64,000 nt of DNA from JANYGA01 sp031420415 (GCA_031420415.1 JANOMT010000030.1:13970-77969); one strand, 5' to 3'. Positions 36,042-45,649 are shown, numbered from the stretch's first letter. A program made the numbers and translations. The notes: generated from the letters alone by a model not told the origin.

Positions 36042-36997
36042 CAGCGTTGCGCCTTCACGCCGGGCGTAGGAATCGCGACCGTTGGAATCAGCCGTGGATC
36101 GGGCGCGCCGTCGGGAAAGGCGAACTGATCGTAGACGGAATCCGCAATCACATGCAGGCGCCCGATGCGCAGCGGTCCGTGAAGCGTTTCTTCGTAGTGC
36201 GCGTGCGTGACCAGCCAATGTCCGGCCGTCACCGCGTAATCGATCGCGAAATCGATATCGTCACCGCCACGATAGCGCACGCTCGATGGTAACTGCGTCG
36301 CGTTATCGATCACGACATCGCTCAGATAGAATGTCGAATCGGGTTTGAGGGCTTGTCGTTTCACGAAATCGTATGGTACGAGTGTAATATGCGTTTTCCC
36401 GTCGGCGGCGTCGCTCGAATCGGTCGCATACTCGGCGCGATAGCGTAGTAATCGCATCACGACGACATCGGCGCCTTTGCCCTTGGTCATGTCGTAGGTT
36501 AGCGGCGTCACATCGTGGACGTACGCGGAGAACGCACCGTGCGCGCCCACCTTCCACGACAGCGTGAAGTACGAGAGCGCATCGAACGACGGCGTAATCG
36601 GAAATCCATGGCCGAGTACGTTCGAGCCGCGCGGTAAATCTTGAATCACCGCGAGATCGTCTTTCGTACGTACGGCGACGGCACGCGCGATTTCGCGGTG
36701 TTGACCGATCGACGGAGCACCCACCTGCGTTATGACGCGATACGATACGAACGGCGGCGCCGCTTCGACGATGGCGGCAGCCGTATTTGCGGTGCGTTGG
36801 AAGACGATGTCGGGTGAGAGCGTGTCGGACTCCTCGCGGAACGCGGTCGTTCCGCGGTCTTCGTCGCCGAACGTGCGATTCGCTCGTGTCGGAGGCTCGC
36901 TGTCGCAGCTTTGCGAAGTCGGGTTGCGATGGATCAAGCTTGGATCGTTCGCGAGCGGCTGGCACTTTCGTGTAAAGGAAGCCACGTCGTGTTGCAT
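36041..36997 (-). CDS. Hypothetical LolA-like protein, start uncertain
   Basis: This is a 318-residue protein of unknown function. From about residue 70 it has a beta-rich body (FVSYRVITQV, HITLVPYDFVKR, YAVTAGHWLVTHAHYEETL) similar in layout to the exported protein at 32808. Residues 1-65 are polar, lack a signal peptide and look unlike the rest, so the true start may be internal or the 5' end damaged. Its 5' region overlaps the start of the divergent GlcG-like gene (36929). The stop overlaps the oxidoreductase start. Confidence 0.6.
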   Translation of the reverse strand: MQHDVASFTRKCQPLANDPSLIHRNPTSQSCDSEPPTRANRTFGDEDRGTTAFREESDTLSPDIVFQRTANTAAAIVEAAPPFVSYRVITQVGAPSIGQHREIARAVAVRTKDDLAVIQDLPRGSNVLGHGFPITPSFDALSYFTLSWKVGAHGAFSAYVHDVTPLTYDMTKGKGADVVVMRLLRYRAEYATDSSDAADGKTHITLVPYDFVKRQALKPDSTFYLSDVVIDNATQLPSSVRYRGGDDIDFAIDYAVTAGHWLVTHAHYEETLHGPLRIGRLHVIADSVYDQFAFPDGAPDPRLIPTVAIPTPGVKAQR

Positions 36998-37360
36998 GCT
37001 GCAGAAAAAAGTGCGACTGCGATTGGGGTGCCGCAGTGCATCGCGATCGTCGATGCGGGCGGCGATCTGCTGGCATTTTCGCGCATGGATTGCGCTCGGC
37101 CGGGCTCGATCGAAATCGCGATCACGAAAGCCCGATCGGCGGCACGCCGACGTCGCGCGACGGCCGATGAAGTCGGCGGCGATATGCTCGCGACCGTGCG
37201 GCTCGGGCTCGCTTCGCAGCTCAACGTCACCGGGATCGGCGGCGGCTTACCGATCGTCGTCGAGGGCCAGACGATCGGCGGCATCGGTGTAAGCTCGGGA
37301 ACGTCGGATGAAGATACGATCGTCGCGAATGCGGGCATCGCCGCGCTGGTCGGCGTGTGA
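36929..37360 (+). CDS. GlcG/HbpS family heme-binding-like protein
   Basis: A 143-residue protein of the GlcG/HbpS fold, which includes heme-binding and cofactor-related proteins of unclear role. The family stretch AIGVPQCIAIVDAGGDLLAFSRMD and the Gly-rich GIGGGLPIVVEGQTIGGIGVSSGTSDED are present. The first 20 residues vary, so the ATG at 36929 is the best guess. Its TGA overlaps the manA GTG. Confidence 0.85.
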   Translation: MDQAWIVRERLALSCKGSHVVLHAAEKSATAIGVPQCIAIVDAGGDLLAFSRMDCARPGSIEIAITKARSAARRRRATADEVGGDMLATVRLGLASQLNVTGIGGGLPIVVEGQTIGGIGVSSGTSDEDTIVANAGIAALVGV

Positions 37361-38418
37361 GCGCGCTCGCGCCGTTCGCGCTCGTGCCGCAGGAGCGCGA
37401 GCTCATCTGGGGCGGACACGCGCTCGTCAAACGCTACGGCAAGCACGGATCCGCCACGGCAACGATTGGCGAATCGTGGGAATGCTTCGATGGCAATGCG
37501 ATCGCGAGCGGCACGTTCGCGGGTCGCACGCTCGCGCAACTGCGTATGGAACTGGGCTCCGCTTTGATGGGCCCGATCGATCCTGCCGCACCATTTCCGC
37601 TGCTCACGAAAATCATCGACGCGCGTCAACCGCTCTCCGTGCAAGTGCATCCCGACGACGCCTACGCCCGCGACGTCGAGCATCAGCCGTGTGGGAAGAC
37701 CGAGTGCTGGTACGTCCTCGAAGCGGAGCCCGATGCGAAGATCGTGCTCGGTTGGAATCGCGATACCACGCGCGAAGAGTATTTCGAACGCGTCCGCGAT
37801 GGATCGCTCGGCGAACTCTTGCGCGAAGTCCCCGCTCGTGCGGGCGACGTCTTCCATCTTCCGGCGGGCACGATGCACGCGATCGGGGCCGGCATCGTGC
37901 TCTTCGAAACGCAGCAAACGAGCGACCTGACATACCGTATCTTCGATTATAACCGCAAGGGCCCCGATGGAAATCCGCGCCCGCTGCACGTTGAAAAAGC
38001 GGCCGACGTCCTCAATTACCGCGCGTCGACCGGTGGCGCGTTGCAGCATCTCACCTACGAGCAGGCCGGCCTCACGCGCACCGCGCTCGTCGCCGACGCG
38101 CATTTCTCAGTCGAACGCATCACGCTCCAGACGCATCCCTGCGAGATCGATCTCGAGGGGATGCCGCTCGTCGTCTTCGCGCTCAAGCGCTCGGTGCGTC
38201 TCGCAGCGGGCGGCGTCGAACTTCGTTTACAACCGTATGAATCGGCCGTCGTTCCCGCGGCGCTCGGTACGCTCACCGTTTGTAGCGGCGGCGAAGAAGA
38301 ACGCGCGCAAATCATCACGTCGGCGCCGCCCGCATCGCCCGACGCCCTCGCACGCCGCGCCCGGAACGCGAACGTCGATCCCGCGACCATCACCGCCTTC
38401 CTCGCGCAATTCGCATAA
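37357..38418 (+). CDS. manA: Mannose-6-phosphate isomerase, type I
   Basis: A zinc-dependent phosphomannose isomerase of 353 residues linking fructose-6-phosphate to mannose-6-phosphate for glycan precursors. The metal residues are in SVQVHPDD (Gln, His), KTECWYVL (Glu) and GTMHAIGAG (His). The N terminus RELIWGGHALVKRYGK is typical of the short bacterial form. GTGA overlap with the GlcG-like gene. Confidence 0.93.
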   Translation: MSALAPFALVPQERELIWGGHALVKRYGKHGSATATIGESWECFDGNAIASGTFAGRTLAQLRMELGSALMGPIDPAAPFPLLTKIIDARQPLSVQVHPDDAYARDVEHQPCGKTECWYVLEAEPDAKIVLGWNRDTTREEYFERVRDGSLGELLREVPARAGDVFHLPAGTMHAIGAGIVLFETQQTSDLTYRIFDYNRKGPDGNPRPLHVEKAADVLNYRASTGGALQHLTYEQAGLTRTALVADAHFSVERITLQTHPCEIDLEGMPLVVFALKRSVRLAAGGVELRLQPYESAVVPAALGTLTVCSGGEEERAQIITSAPPASPDALARRARNANVDPATITAFLAQFA

Positions 38419-38421
38419 CCG

Positions 38422-39030
38422 ATGGAGCTCGATCCCAAAACGGTTCCGTGGAATGAGCGCTACCGCATCATGTCGGGCAGCATCGTGCCGCGTCCCATCG
38501 GGTGGGTTTCGTCGATTTCGGCTGCGGGTGTCTACAACATCGCGCCGTTTTCGTTCTTCAACGCCGCGTGTGCGGCACCGCCGCTCGTTACGTTCGCGCC
38601 GATGCGCGATTCCGATACCGGCAACAAAAAAGATACGTTGCAAAACGTCGAGGCCACGGGCGAATTCGTCATCAACATCGTCACGGAGCCGATGCTCGAA
38701 GCGATGGATCGCACGGGTGAAGATTTCGCACCCGAGATCGACGAGTTCGCCGCAGTCGGCCTGACTCCGATCGCATCGACGGTCGTGAAACCGCCGCGCA
38801 TTGCTGAAGCGCCGATCCACTTCGAATGTCGCGTCGTCCAGGTGTTGCATTTCGGCGACGGAGCGCCCGGGTCGGGATCGCTCGTGATCGGCGAAATCGT
38901 GCACATGCACGTCGACGATGCCATTCTCAAAGACGGCCGCGTCCTCGCCGAGCGTTTCCACCCGGTCGCGCGCATGGGCGGCCCGTTTTACGCCCGTCCC
39001 GACATCATCGCCTACGAGCGCAAATTCTAA
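38422..39030 (+). CDS. Flavin reductase-like FMN-binding protein
   Basis: A 202-residue split-barrel flavin-binding protein of the flavoredoxin type. SGSIVPRPIGWVSSISAAGVYNIAPFSFFN is the family signature that binds FMN, and FECRVVQVLHFGD with VIGEIVHMHVDD forms the C-terminal barrel. It may serve as a flavin reductase for a partner oxygenase, which is not visible nearby. ATG four bases after manA; the end overlaps the convergent permease by 3 bases. Confidence 0.92.
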   Translation: MELDPKTVPWNERYRIMSGSIVPRPIGWVSSISAAGVYNIAPFSFFNAACAAPPLVTFAPMRDSDTGNKKDTLQNVEATGEFVINIVTEPMLEAMDRTGEDFAPEIDEFAAVGLTPIASTVVKPPRIAEAPIHFECRVVQVLHFGDGAPGSGSLVIGEIVHMHVDDAILKDGRVLAERFHPVARMGGPFYARPDIIAYERKF

Positions 39031-40433
39031 GCGACTGCTCCCGCGTCGCCGCGCCGTGCGCGCAGCATCACGGCGCCGAACGCCAACCACGCGATCACGA
39101 ACACCGGATACAACGCCGCGATCCCCGCGGGAATCGGAAACACGTTCGCCGCGAACGTCGCGAGCAGCGAGACGATCGCAACGAGCGGGATCGCGCGTTC
39201 GTACCAGCGCCAGCGCGCACCGAAGAGACGGAGTGCGGCGATCTGCACCGCGCCGTAGATCGGCACGAGTGCGAGCACCGCGATCGTGCCGCAGATCCCA
39301 AATGTCGCCGTCCCTGAGACGCCCGCGCGCGCGAAGGCCACGCAAGCGGCGATGCTTGCGACGATGACGCAACCGAAAGCAAATATCGGCGTGCCGCTCG
39401 TCGCGTCGATCGAACGTAGCCGCGTGGGTAACCGCCCATCCCGTGCGAGCGCATAGAGCAAACGCGTCGCGGCCGTCGCCGATCCGAGCGTCGCTGCGAA
39501 GGCCGAGATTGCCGCGCCGATCGCGATCGCGATCGCGGCGTGCACACCGCCGTAGTGCAGCGCGAGATCGGCGAGCGGCGACGACGATGCCGCATACGTA
39601 GCGATCCCGTGCGCGGTCGTCCCGAAGCCGATCGTCTGCGCGTACGCGACGAAAACGTAGAGCAACCCGGAGACGACCACGCTCGTCACGATCGCGCGTG
39701 GAATCGTGCGCGTCGGTGCGAGCGACTCCTCTCCGAGCGTCGCCGCACCCTCGAAGCCCGCGAATGAAAGCAGCGCAAAGACCGTCGCGAGGCCGAGCCC
39801 GCCGAGGGCATCGCGCGACGCAACGAACGGGGCGACCGTATTCCCCGTCGCTCCGCCGCGTGCCACGATCGCAATCGCGAGCACGACGATCGCGAGCACC
39901 GAAACCCCTTCGATTGCGAGCATCACGCGCGATGACGTACGCGCGGGTCGCGTGCCGACGATCGCGCAGATCGCGAGTGCGAGAATCGCAACGAACGACC
40001 ACGCAATCGAGCGCCCCGTATACGCAAGTGCGGCCGCCGTAAATGCACCGCACTCCGCCGCCGACCCCGCGGTAAAGAGCGCGTACACGAGGAGCAAGCC
40101 CCACGTCGAAAGCCGCCCGGCAAACGCCCCGAGGCCGCGCGCGTTGAACGTGCCGACCGAAGCCGCAGTCGCGTAGACGCGTGCGAACGTCACGAAGGCG
40201 AATGCGACACAACCGATCGTCGCGAACGCGAGTACGAATGCTAGCGGCACGGCCGCGCCCGCAAACGATGCCGCGAGTGCGCCGTTGAGCGCCATCGCGG
40301 CCGTCGGCGCCATCATGGCAATCGAGACGCCCGTCGTTTCGAAGATGCCGAGCGCGCGCCGCAAGCCCGTGCGCGGCGAGGCTACACCCAGCGGAAATAC
40401 CTCGCGCTCACCGTCGTCCCGACGATCGTCCAT
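39027..40433 (-). CDS. APC superfamily amino acid permease
   Basis: An inner-membrane transporter with about 12 helices. The first helix region GIFETTGVSIAMMAPTAAMALN and SFAGFEGAATLGEESLAPTRTIPRAI match the APC amino acid permease family. The 468-residue version starts at the ATG at 40433; another ATG at 40454 adds seven residues. Both starts fall inside the 3' end of the upstream ABC permease gene, so it is the third gene of a minus-strand run from 42060. Confidence 0.88.
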   Translation of the reverse strand: MDDRRDDGEREVFPLGVASPRTGLRRALGIFETTGVSIAMMAPTAAMALNGALAASFAGAAVPLAFVLAFATIGCVAFAFVTFARVYATAASVGTFNARGLGAFAGRLSTWGLLLVYALFTAGSAAECGAFTAAALAYTGRSIAWSFVAILALAICAIVGTRPARTSSRVMLAIEGVSVLAIVVLAIAIVARGGATGNTVAPFVASRDALGGLGLATVFALLSFAGFEGAATLGEESLAPTRTIPRAIVTSVVVSGLLYVFVAYAQTIGFGTTAHGIATYAASSSPLADLALHYGGVHAAIAIAIGAAISAFAATLGSATAATRLLYALARDGRLPTRLRSIDATSGTPIFAFGCVIVASIAACVAFARAGVSGTATFGICGTIAVLALVPIYGAVQIAALRLFGARWRWYERAIPLVAIVSLLATFAANVFPIPAGIAALYPVFVIAWLAFGAVMLRARRGDAGAVA

Positions 40434-41128
40434 CCGCAGAGCAGCAACACCCACACGCCGTAATGTGCGAGCGATTCACCGTGCATCGAAATACCACGAA
40501 ACGCATCGATGAATTGGGTCGAGGGCAAGAGCCGTAGCGCCGCGGCAACCGGATGCGGAAATCGATCGATCGGGATATAGGCGTCTGAAAGAAACGACAG
40601 CGGCACCGTGAGAATCGAAGCGATGTTATTCGCACTCTCCGTCGACCGCACCACGGCGCCGATCACGGTCCCGAGCGAGACGAATGTCGCCGCGCCGAGC
40701 ACGAGAATGATTGCAATCTCCACGGGGTTCCCGGCGACACGCACGTGAAAGACGAGCCCGCCGACGATCGCGAGCACGAGTGCTTGCATCGCGAGCAGCG
40801 TCATCCGATAGAGTACGAGCGATGCGAAGAAAATCCACGGTGGCAATGGCGTGAGATAGATCCGGCGCAGCACGTTCTTCTCGCGAAATGTTGCGAGCAT
40901 CGCTCCGACGCCCCAAAACCCCGACGACAACACCTGCGCGCCGATCAAGCCCGGTACGAGAAACGTCGACGTGGTTTTCGTCGATCCACCGCCGAGCGCG
41001 AACGAAAAGACGAGCAAGAAGAAGATTGGGATCGCGAGCGACCAAAAAATCATCTCGCTATCGCGTATGAAATACCAGGTAAAATTCGCTCGCGTCTGCG
41101 CTGCAAGGACGCGCATCGTCGCGGTCAT
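40382..41128 (-). CDS. ABC-2 type exporter permease
   Basis: A 248-residue ABC-2 membrane subunit with six helices. Marks are the N-terminal TRANFTWYFIRDSEMIFWSLAIPIFFLLVF, EKNVLRRIYLTPLPPWIFF, and the FLSDAYIPIDRFPHPVAAALRLLPSTQFIDAFR end typical of drug or lipid exporters. ATGA overlap with the ATPase gene upstream. Confidence 0.92.
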   Translation of the reverse strand: MTATMRVLAAQTRANFTWYFIRDSEMIFWSLAIPIFFLLVFSFALGGGSTKTTSTFLVPGLIGAQVLSSGFWGVGAMLATFREKNVLRRIYLTPLPPWIFFASLVLYRMTLLAMQALVLAIVGGLVFHVRVAGNPVEIAIILVLGAATFVSLGTVIGAVVRSTESANNIASILTVPLSFLSDAYIPIDRFPHPVAAALRLLPSTQFIDAFRGISMHGESLAHYGVWVLLLCGWTIVGTTVSARYFRWV

Positions 41129-42060
41129 GCGGCTACCGCGCTCTCGTCGAGCGACTCGCCCGTAATTGCAATGAATGCATCTTCGAGATTGGGCCGCCGC
41201 AGATCGAGTTCGTCGATTGCGACGCCGAGCGTCGTCGCGCGCGACACGATCGTCGCGAGTGCGCGCCCGCTATCGCGTGCGACGGCGAGCGAGAAACGAT
41301 CGCCGTCTTGCGTCCACGCGCCGAGTGCGTCGCACTCCGCGTCGCATGCAAAACCCGCCGCCGCAAACGTCACGCGTGCCGCGCCGCCGTGAGCTGCGAC
41401 GAGAGCCGCGGGCGAATTTTGCGCGACGATGCGGCCCGCTTGCACGACGGCGATCTCGTCGCAGAGTCGTTCGGCTTCCTCGATGTAATGCGTCGTGAGC
41501 ACGATCGTCTTTCCGGAGCTCTTGAGGCGCTCGACTTCAGCCCAGAGGATGCGTCGCCCGAATGCGTCCATCCCGGCGGTCGGCTCGTCGAGGAAGACGA
41601 CATCGGGATCGTGCAAGAGGGCGATCGCGAGCGCGAGACGCTGCTGCTCGCCGCCGCTGAGTTTGCCGACGAAGCGTCCGAGCATCTTGCCGAGCCCGAC
41701 GCGTTCGGCGAGCACCGAGGCCTGCGGCGGGACGTCGTAATATGCCGCGTAGAGCACCAGAATCTCCTCGATCGTCGCCTTCTCAGGGAGCGACGTCGCC
41801 TGGAGTTGCACGCCGATGCGCGGTTTGAGCTTCGCGAAATCGGCGCGTACGGTTGGATCGAGCCCGAGTACGCGCACGGAGCCCGAAGTCGGCGCCGTGA
41901 GGCCGATACAGGTTTCGAGCGTCGTCGTTTTGCCCGCGCCGTTGCGGCCCAAGAGCCCGAAGACGCTTCCTTTAGGAACGGCGAGCGTGATGCCGTCGAC
42001 GGCCGTGACGGCGCCGAAGCGCTTGACGAGGGCATCGATTGCGATAGCTGGAGAGATCAC
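41125..42060 (-). CDS. ABC exporter ATP-binding protein
   Basis: A 311-residue ATPase of the DrrA/CcmA-like export class. Walker A is GRNGAGKTT, the Q-loop is QLQATSLPEK, the signature is LSGGEQQR and Walker B is VVFLDEPTAGMD, followed by the H-loop TTHYIEEAE. A C-terminal extra domain (DUF4162-like) ends the protein. GTG start. It forms an exporter with the overlapping permease; the substrate is unknown. Confidence 0.95.
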   Translation of the reverse strand: MISPAIAIDALVKRFGAVTAVDGITLAVPKGSVFGLLGRNGAGKTTTLETCIGLTAPTSGSVRVLGLDPTVRADFAKLKPRIGVQLQATSLPEKATIEEILVLYAAYYDVPPQASVLAERVGLGKMLGRFVGKLSGGEQQRLALAIALLHDPDVVFLDEPTAGMDAFGRRILWAEVERLKSSGKTIVLTTHYIEEAERLCDEIAVVQAGRIVAQNSPAALVAAHGGAARVTFAAAGFACDAECDALGAWTQDGDRFSLAVARDSGRALATIVSRATTLGVAIDELDLRRPNLEDAFIAITGESLDESAVAA

Positions 42061-42138
42061 ACTGCACGGACGCCGACCGACACGGCTTCGTTGCGAGCGG
42101 GGAGGCGTCGTCGCTGGGAGAAACCTCGCCCAAATATC

Positions 42139-44565
42139 ATGCCGGTCGACCCTGCCTCGTCGCTAACGTCTGTCCGCGCCCTGCCTTGGGATGCTTCCGC
42201 GCGCGCCAGCCTCGACGAACTGCCCGTCGTCGCCTTCACGATCGATCCCACGGGGACGGTCACATGGGCGACGCGGCGCTGGTACGAGATGACGGGGATC
42301 GATCGCGCCGGGCCCCTCGATGCGGCGTTGATGCGCGTCTTACACGAAGACGATCGGGCGGTCGTCTTCGAGTTGTGGAAACACGCTCGGACCTATGGCG
42401 AACGGTACGAAGCGACGATTCGCGCGCGGATGTACGATGGCGCGTATCGCTGGTTCCTCACCTCTGCCGACCCCGTGCGCGCGCACGACGGCACGATCGC
42501 ATATTTTTTTGGAACCGCGATCGAGATTACGGCGCGCCGCACGGCGGAGCTCGCTGTGGAAGCGAGTGCGGCGGAATATCGTGCGCTCGCCGATGCCATG
42601 CCGCAGATCGTCTGGACCTCGACGACCGGGCCCAACGATTACCTCAACGCGCAGTGGTTTCGCTACACCGGCATCGACCCGACCGAGAGCGCGAACCGGT
42701 CCTGGACCGAAGCGCTCCACCCCGACGATGTCGAAGGGACGCTCGCGCATTGGAAGCGGTGTCTGGTGACGGGCACGCCATTCGAAACCGAATATCGCCT
42801 GCGTCGCGCCGATGGGATGTATCGCTGGTTCCTCGGCCGCGGCACGCCATTCCGCGACGAAGATGGTACGGTCATAAAGTGGTTTGGCACGTGCACCGAT
42901 ATCGACGATCTGCGCCGCCACGAACGCGCCGATCGTTTCGTCTCCGATGCGATGGGAGAACTCGCGCGCGCTCGCGACGTGGCCGAGTCGTGTCGTCTCG
43001 TCACGACGCGCGCCGTGCGATCGGTCGCGACGTACTGCGTGGTCGATCTCATCCGCGAGAACGGCCGTCTCGAGCGCGTCGCGTGGGCGCACGCCGATCC
43101 CGCGCGCGAAATCGAATTTGCTGAAGTCGTGAACTACCCGCCGCAGCGCGACCGCCTCGAAAGCCCCATCGCTCGCGCGCTCGGTCGCGACCGCGCGATG
43201 CTCGTGCCGCGCTTCGACGACGCGTGGGCGCACAAAACTGCGGTTAGCGACGACCACTATCGTTTTCTGCGCAACATGCGCACGTCGTCGCTCATCGCCG
43301 TTCCGCTCGAAGCCTACGGGCGCAACATCGGCGCGATCACGTTCTGCTACGCCGATTCGGAAGAGCGCTACAGCGCAGTCGACCTCGCGGCCTTCGGCGA
43401 CGTCGGCCGTAAGCTCGGCGCGGCGATCGAAAACGCGCAGACCGCGCAACACGACCGTTCGGTCGTGAGCCGGTTCCAACGTGCCGCGATGCCGAAGTCG
43501 TTGCCCAAGGTCCCGGGCGTCACGTTCGACGCCGTCTATCACGCGGCGGCGGGCGATGAAAAAGTCGGCGGCGATTGGTACGATGCCGTCACGACCAAAG
43601 ACGGTCTCGTCGCGATCTCGATCGGCGACGTCGCGGGCCACGATCTCGAATCGGCGGTCGGCATGATCGGGATCCGGCACGTCATTCGCACCGCGATGCT
43701 GCTGGGCCGCGCGCCGCACGACGTGCTCGAAACCGTCAACGCTGCGATGGCGGGCGATGTCGTGGGCCGCTTCGTCACGGTCTTCGTCGCAACGCTCGAG
43801 CTCGCTACGGGCGTCGTACGCTACGCGGCGGCCGGCCATCCCCCGCCGCTCGTCCGTCGTGCGAATGGTGCCGTCGAAATCCTGATCTGCGGCGCCCCTC
43901 CACTCGGCGTCTACGACGATGGCGAACGCTACGAAGAACACACCGTAAAGCTCGCCGCAGGCGACCAACTCGTGCTCTACACCGACGGGCTCATCGAAAA
44001 CGAGCACGACGTCGTCGCGGGAGAATCCGCGCTCGCGGCGAGGGTCGCGCAAGAGGCGTTCGCGCTCACACCCAATCCCGCGATCTACCTGCGCGACCGA
44101 CTGCTCCGCGGCAAGGGTCGCGACGACGTCGCGATTTTGGTGGTTGGGTTCGAATTACCCGATCGTTGGATCTTCGAAGCGGTCGATGCCGCGAGCGCCC
44201 AGGGCGCGCGTATCGCATTTTCGCGATACATCGCGCGGGCGTGTTCGCCCGATTCCGACGTCGTGGGCTGCGAGATCATCTTCGGCGAACTCATCGGTAA
44301 CGTGGTGCGTCACGCGCCGGGACCCGTCGAGATAATCTTACAATGGAAAGCCGATCGCGCGACGCTCCACGTCTACGACCGCGGCCATGGGTTTTCGTTT
44401 CACGGCGCGCACCTTCCCGATACGTATGCCGAAGGCGGGCGCGGCATCTACATCGTCAATCAGCTCGGGCGCGACTTACGCATCGAGAACCTCACGGAAA
44501 GCGGAACGCACGTCGCCGTCGAGTTACCCGTGCGACATCTTTCGTCGCATGAAGTGCGGGCATGA
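42139..44565 (+). CDS. PAS-PAS-GAF-SpoIIE phosphatase with fused HATPase domain
   Basis: An 808-residue cytoplasmic signalling protein that joins sensor, phosphatase and kinase modules of a partner-switching pathway. The order is PAS 1 (about 25-130), PAS/PAC 2 (about 145-265), GAF (about 270-435), a PP2C/SpoIIE domain (about 450-665) with metal motifs GGDWYDAV, GDVAGHD, YTDGL and DDVAIL, and a C-terminal RsbW-like HATPase (about 680-800) with the N-box GELIGNVVRHAPG and GRGIYIVNQLG. All phosphatase Asp residues are present. It should act on an anti-sigma-factor antagonist not encoded here. The ATG at 42139 is divergent from the ABC ATPase gene. Confidence 0.92.
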   Translation: MPVDPASSLTSVRALPWDASARASLDELPVVAFTIDPTGTVTWATRRWYEMTGIDRAGPLDAALMRVLHEDDRAVVFELWKHARTYGERYEATIRARMYDGAYRWFLTSADPVRAHDGTIAYFFGTAIEITARRTAELAVEASAAEYRALADAMPQIVWTSTTGPNDYLNAQWFRYTGIDPTESANRSWTEALHPDDVEGTLAHWKRCLVTGTPFETEYRLRRADGMYRWFLGRGTPFRDEDGTVIKWFGTCTDIDDLRRHERADRFVSDAMGELARARDVAESCRLVTTRAVRSVATYCVVDLIRENGRLERVAWAHADPAREIEFAEVVNYPPQRDRLESPIARALGRDRAMLVPRFDDAWAHKTAVSDDHYRFLRNMRTSSLIAVPLEAYGRNIGAITFCYADSEERYSAVDLAAFGDVGRKLGAAIENAQTAQHDRSVVSRFQRAAMPKSLPKVPGVTFDAVYHAAAGDEKVGGDWYDAVTTKDGLVAISIGDVAGHDLESAVGMIGIRHVIRTAMLLGRAPHDVLETVNAAMAGDVVGRFVTVFVATLELATGVVRYAAAGHPPPLVRRANGAVEILICGAPPLGVYDDGERYEEHTVKLAAGDQLVLYTDGLIENEHDVVAGESALAARVAQEAFALTPNPAIYLRDRLLRGKGRDDVAILVVGFELPDRWIFEAVDAASAQGARIAFSRYIARACSPDSDVVGCEIIFGELIGNVVRHAPGPVEIILQWKADRATLHVYDRGHGFSFHGAHLPDTYAEGGRGIYIVNQLGRDLRIENLTESGTHVAVELPVRHLSSHEVRA

Positions 44566-44984
44566 GCCGCGCGACGCTCTTCGCCGACGGTGGCTCGCGC
44601 GGTAATCCTGGGCCCGCCGCCAGTGGCGCGGTGCTCTTCGGCGAAGATGGTACGGTCCTTGCGGAAGTGGGGTTGTATCTCGGCGTCGCCACCAACAACG
44701 TTGCGGAATGGCGCGCGCTCATCATCGGCATCGAACGCGCGCGCGAACTCGGGATCGAGGAGATTACGATTCGCATGGATAGCGAACTCGTCGTGCGTCA
44801 GGTCACGGGTGTGTATCGCGTCAAATCGGCCGATCTCATTCCGCTCGCCTCGCAGGCAAAAGCGATGCTGCGTGCGTTCAAATCCGTCGATATCAAACAC
44901 GTTCCGCGCAAGGAAAATGCGGCACCCGACGCGGTCGTCAATCAAGTTCTCGATGCCGAAGCCGCTCGCGCGAGAAGCCGATGA
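44562..44984 (+). CDS. RNase HI-like protein
   Basis: A 140-residue RNase H-fold protein of the RnhA/reverse-transcriptase-like branch. The catalytic residues are D9 in LFADGGSRGNPGPA, the Glu in NNVAEWRAL, the Asp in MDSELVVRQ, and the late Asp in NAAPDAVVNQ. It may remove RNA from RNA-DNA hybrids. The ATG overlaps the previous stop (ATGA), and its own stop overlaps the next ATG. Confidence 0.9.
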   Translation: MSRATLFADGGSRGNPGPAASGAVLFGEDGTVLAEVGLYLGVATNNVAEWRALIIGIERARELGIEEITIRMDSELVVRQVTGVYRVKSADLIPLASQAKAMLRAFKSVDIKHVPRKENAAPDAVVNQVLDAEAARARSR

Positions 44985-45649
44985 AGCTACCGCGCAATCC
45001 GATTCCGCCGCTCGTCCTCCTCATCACGCTCGCTGGGGCCGTGATCGTCTATCAATTTTTTCAAGCCGCCGTCTTGCCGCGTTACAAAGCGTCGCGTGCG
45101 GTGCTGATTTCGAAATCGGAACTGCGGCTTTCGATGCTCGTCAAGCACGATCGCGGCGCGATCGTAGAAGAAGAATACACGATGGCCAATATCGATGGTG
45201 TCTCGACGAGTCGCTATCGTGTGGTCGGGCGCAACAATCTCCAGGTCGCGATCGACGAGCGGCCGCGTGAGACGACCGAATACGGGCCCAACGTCGCGTA
45301 TTTCTTCCAGCAGACCGTCGCCGATGGCATCTGGGAATTGCAGACGCATCCGCCGCGCGGGGATACGTCCGTGCACTACACGATCGACGTCTACCAACTC
45401 GTCAACGGCCAACACGGCAGTCGCCACATCGTCTTCACCGATCCGCATTATTGGGCCACGACGGGTGGCCACCAATTCACGATTCACCTCGATAAACACA
45501 AGCCCACGCCCGATCTCATCAACCTCACGAGCACGGCACTCGTCGAACCGCGCTATGAAAAGGTGATCGCCGATTTTCGCGCCTTCGGGCCCGATTCGTT
45601 TCGTAGCAAAGTATCGGCAGCGCGGGTTCGGCTCGGCGCCCGATCGTGA
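44981..45649 (+). CDS. Membrane-anchored protein of unknown function
   Basis: A 222-residue protein with one N-terminal membrane helix (PPLVLLITLAGAVIVYQFFQ) and an extracytoplasmic domain rich in beta strands (SRYRVVGRNNLQVAIDE, GSRHIVFTDPHYWATTGG). I do not recognise a family. It is coupled by overlap to the RNase H gene before and the deacetylase after it. Confidence 0.72.
   Translation: MKLPRNPIPPLVLLITLAGAVIVYQFFQAAVLPRYKASRAVLISKSELRLSMLVKHDRGAIVEEEYTMANIDGVSTSRYRVVGRNNLQVAIDERPRETTEYGPNVAYFFQQTVADGIWELQTHPPRGDTSVHYTIDVYQLVNGQHGSRHIVFTDPHYWATTGGHQFTIHLDKHKPTPDLINLTSTALVEPRYEKVIADFRAFGPDSFRSKVSAARVRLGARS

Noticed and set aside
34728..36128. 466-codon plus-strand frame across tadA, tRNA-Ser and the oxidoreductase
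   Set aside because: It runs through a tRNA gene and opposite a recognised oxidoreductase, so it is an artefact of high GC.
38227..40212. 661-codon minus-strand frame overlapping manA, flavin reductase and the APC permease
   Set aside because: Arg/Asp-rich shadow covering three recognised genes in other frames.
42340..44052. 570-codon minus-strand frame opposite the SpoIIE-type regulator
   Set aside because: Antisense shadow of a clear multi-domain protein.
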